From positions 1 to 64,000 of the forward strand of contig JAMPIV010013731.1 of NCBI GenBank assembly GCA_024509875.1: a stretch of DNA of 64,000 nt. The letters are read 5' to 3'. The notes beneath the pieces are model-generated. The model saw only the letters and a program-made list of their open reading frames with translations, did no database searches and was not told where the DNA came from. The stretch comes from Oreohelix idahoensis. Lineage: Eukaryota > Mollusca > Gastropoda > Stylommatophora > Oreohelicidae. The position numbers and the translations under genes were made by a program. Position 1 is the first letter of the stretch. The number at the start of each line of letters is the position of its first letter. Below are positions 61,066 to 64,000 of this stretch, in pieces.

Positions 61066-62862
61066 TCAAATACAACATTTTGTTGGCCTAGCAGTTAAGT
61101 TCGCCTCCCGAAGTCTATCAAACAACATCTCCAGAGCTTCAATGTGTTCTTCAAATGTCTCTGTGGCGACGAGTATATCATCCATGAAATTCGTGATACA
61201 TGGGTTATTCAGGGGGTCCAACAATTTTCGCATCATCCTTGAAAACACACTCGGAGCATTTTTCAGTCCGAATGGTAGCATATTGAATTCATAATGTCCA
61301 TCCGAAGTGCTAAAAGCCAAATAAGGTCTCACTTCAGGCTTCACTGGGATCTGGAAATAGCCTTTACTAAGATCCACTTTTGAAAAGTATTTTGCCTTGT
61401 TCAGTCTGGCAAATAACTGTTTTGTGTCTGGTAATGGATCCACTTGTCCTTCTGTGACAGCATTCAGTTTCCTGTAATCTATGCACAGTCTGTGTTCCCC
61501 AGACGGTTTCCTCAACAAAACGACACTAGAACTAAAAGATGATTCACTGTGCGAAATAATCCCCTCCTTCAATAAATAATCTATTTCTTCCTTTAATGCC
61601 TTCTCCTTCGCGAACGGAATAGAATAGGCTCTCATACAGATTGGGTTTGAGTCTACCATTTTCATGTCATACTGTAGCAAATTTGTATGGCCTGGTTTAT
61701 CTGTTAATACATCTGTATGTTCCTCCAGAACTTGTTGAACTCTCTCCCTCTGGATTTTAGTCAGGTGCTTACTGACTTTTACCTGTGCTGCTGTTTCACA
61801 AGGATGTAATGGGTATTCATGTGAGGTGAGTGGTTCCTTTTGCATCTGGGTTGCAATAGCTAAGGTCAATAAGGGGGTGCTTTCCTGGAGTGGTCTGTCC
61901 AGATACTTCTTTAACAGGTTTACATGATAAACTTTTTCCTTCCCCTTTTTGTCAATTTTATAGTTTGTTCTAGACACCTTCTCTAGAACCGTATATGGAC
62001 CTTGCCAACCAATTTGTAATTTATTCTGGCTTCCGGGTAGTAAAAGCAGCACCTTCTCTCCGACTGCCAGTTCCCTGTCCTTTGCCTTCCTATTAAAATA
62101 TGCTGCATGGTTCTTCCTGGCTTGTTTCAAATTATCATTTGCCAGTTTCCATCCAGCTTTCAAACGAGTGGTCAGTTCGTTCACGTATTGATACGATGAG
62201 GTAACAGTCTCTTCCGCCTTCTCATCTGTCCAGGTCCTTAATAGAGCTTCTAAAGGCCCTTTTATTGGACTCCCAAATAGCAGAGTTGCGGGAGCCATCC
62301 CGGTTGAACTATGTGGTACCTCCCGGTACGCAAACAATGCGGCGGGCAGGAATTGATCCCACAGATCCGGTTTTTCGTGTGCCAGCTTTCTCAGGATAGA
62401 AATGAGAGTCCCGTTGAACCTCTCTACCTGGCCGTTCCCTTGTGGATGGTACGGACTACAATGAAAGTGCCTGGCTTGAAATAGCTTAAAAACTTCTTCC
62501 GTTAGTTTCCCCTTGAACTGAGAACCATTATCCGTCAAGATTTGATGCGGGAATCCTAATCGGGTAAATATTGTAAGTAGTGCCTCTGCTACATGTTTTG
62601 AATCAATTGATGGCAGGGCTACCGCCTCTCCCCACATAGAACAAGTGTACACCAGAGTAAGGATGTAACTGTTCCTCCTCTTGGTCCGAGTGAGAGGTCC
62701 TACAATATCCACTGCAACCCTCTCAAAAGGTGTTCCCACTATGGGCATTTCCCCTAGAGTTGCAGGAGCAGTCCAGTGCTTTGGAGCTAACTTTGACATT
62801 CTGGGCAGGATTTGACATATCTTTTTATATCCTCCGTTATCCCTGGCCAGAAGTAATGACAA
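61066..62862 (-). pseudogene. pol: Pol part 2: integrase core and reverse transcriptase
   Basis: The first 25 or so residues are read-through of the other frame. Real homology starts at LAPKHWTAPATLGEMP. The integrase core has VAVDIVG, LTDNGSQF and GQVERFNG (DD35E type). The GPY/F module is GWQGPYTVLEKVSRTNYKI. RT shows KVDLSKGYFQIPV and NFMDDILVAT (catalytic MDD). It ends at TGA 61066-61068, within the region matching PTKCQIACEQLEF of the first element. It is in the -1 frame relative to the upstream Gag-protease segment. Confidence 0.88.
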
Positions 62863-64000
62863 GCTATACGCTGTCCGGTGGCGCTGATCCCCATGTGACC
62901 ACTGAAGGGAATCGCATGTCCGAGTTCCATCACTTTATCTCTATATGAAATGGGAAGAACCAGCTGGTTGTGACCATTTGTTCCAGTTCCGGCTTTCCTG
63001 TATAAGAGTTTATTCTTCATGAAATATTCCCCCTTGCTCGGAGGTGTGTGGCATTTGGGCAATTTTTTAAAACAGGGCTTGAGTGTCCTATCCTCAGCCT
63101 GCGCCTTCCTCATCTCCTCTGGATGAGCATTTATAGGTTCACCTTCTTCCTCCTTCTTCTGTGACCTGGTCTGCACTGTCGCCATGATCACAGGTTTCTC
63201 GGGATTCCCCAAGAAGACGTATCTACACCCCAATATCAGAGGGTAGATTGGTTCATCTATCACTGCTGCTCTGATTTCTCCTTCCACATAGCGAGTTTTC
63301 ACCGTTATCCTTGCGATGGGAAGTGTCATGAGTGGTATGTCCTTAGTCGCCCCTTGTATTTCCACTGTTTCTGTGGTATACTGACTTGGGTCCACTAGGC
63401 TAGACTTCACAACTGAATCATAATCCAAACCTGTATCATAAAGGCACCTTATGGTGACCCCATTACAAATAACATCTTCACAAACTGGGGGGTGATAAGG
63501 TTCCTGTTGTCCCTTAGGATTAACCTTTAATCTTTGCGTCCCCGACTTCATTGCAGCAATGTTTGAAGGTTTCCTTCTACAAAATTCGGTGTTATGGTTA
63601 TCCTTCTTGCACCATTTGCACCATCTTTTTCCTTGGTTCAACGGTTTTCTTTCATTGAACTTTTGGTCATTGAACTGTGAGTTTCTGTCGCGATAGTCAT
63701 TTCTTGGCCGCTCAAAGTTTGTCCTACCCTTATTTCCCTGCTCTCTATTATCAAATTTATTAAATTGCTGTGGAGCTTTAAAATTGTCTATGTGCTTCTT
63801 CTTAGCACCACTTACCTCTGCCTGAGCTGCCTGATACCTCTCAGCAACATTTAAAATTTCCCCCAACTTCTCTGCACCTTGTTCCATGAGAAATTTTCTC
63901 ATGTCTGGAGCCATGGACTCTCTCAATTGCTCAATCATGATCATTTCTTTAAGATCTTGGGTCTTCCCCAGAGCCGTCCATTTCTCCAAATAGGTTTCTA
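62787..64000 (-). pseudogene. gag-pol: Gag C-terminus, protease and integrase zinc domain (partial)
   Basis: It enters from the right edge. The first recognisable residues (MEKWTALGKTQDLKEMIMIE) align with Gag residue 241 onward of the first element, so about 240 residues lie outside. A CCHC knuckle (WCKWCKKDNHNTEFC), protease CLYDTGLDYDSVV and LILGCRYVFLGNP follow, then continue without interruption into the integrase HHCC domain (GHAIPFSGHMG... then RYVKSCPECQ). Gag, protease and the integrase N-terminus thus share one frame here, unlike in the first element. The frame runs out just after the last cysteines. Confidence 0.88.

Larger units (their letters stand above)
60278..64000 (-). mobile_element. 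Second Ty3/gypsy element with integrase before RT (degraded, partial)
   Basis: Minus-strand element running off the right edge: Gag (C-terminal part), zinc knuckle, protease, integrase, RT, RNase H, purine tract (GTGGGGAGA, minus sense, about 60279-60287), then a putative LTR start TGTGTAGTG at 60278. It has the same domain order and protein-level motifs as the element at 17740-26306, but diverged DNA. It is broken once by a frame change near 62790-62800 and once by an in-frame TGA at 61066-61068. Confidence 0.9.

Overview
This window is eukaryotic, animal-type genomic DNA with no sign of prokaryotic organisation. It is AT-rich and dominated by transposable elements, tRNA-derived SINEs, long (TA)n tracts, minisatellites and many 5'-truncated LINE fragments. 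No host protein-coding gene, rRNA or genuine tRNA gene could be supported. The repeat mix (several mosaic SINEs sharing a central motif, RTE-like endonuclease/reverse-transcriptase debris, a Gmr1-like Ty3/gypsy lineage) would fit a marine invertebrate, perhaps a mollusc. That attribution is inference and no marker in the window proves it.

Layout. 1-12 kb: a graveyard of SINEs, LINE C-terminal fragments on both strands, a candidate terminal-inverted-repeat element, a degenerate ~90-bp tandem repeat (9.5-10.4 kb) and a Tc1/mariner-like transposase relic. 12-17.2 kb: more SINEs and LINE 3' ends, including a LINE end nested in a SINE. 17.4-28.9 kb: a 45-bp minisatellite array split by a nearly intact LTR retrotransposon (17740-26306). 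That element has 1.9-kb LTRs, a 5-bp GGGGA target duplication, a tRNA-Pro-like primer site, a Gag-protease frame and a Pol frame in which integrase PRECEDES reverse transcriptase and RNase H. 29-46 kb: mostly unassigned AT-rich DNA with a 45-bp inverted repeat, SINEs, (TA)n tracts and a 21-bp tandem array. 46.8-50.9 kb (minus): a near full-length LINE with an uninterrupted endonuclease-reverse transcriptase frame of more than 1059 codons. 51-60 kb: mostly unassigned DNA with one RT fragment. 60.3-64 kb (minus, running off the right edge): a second, diverged and broken LTR element with the same integrase-before-RT order.

The most notable content is the pair of Ty3/gypsy-type elements with a Ty1/copia-like domain order (the Gmr1-like arrangement), present as one young and one decayed copy. 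Also notable is a minisatellite that seems to have arisen by amplification of one short segment inside an older dispersed repeat, whose unexpanded form is still visible at about 6.3-6.5 kb. The young LTR element then inserted into that array.
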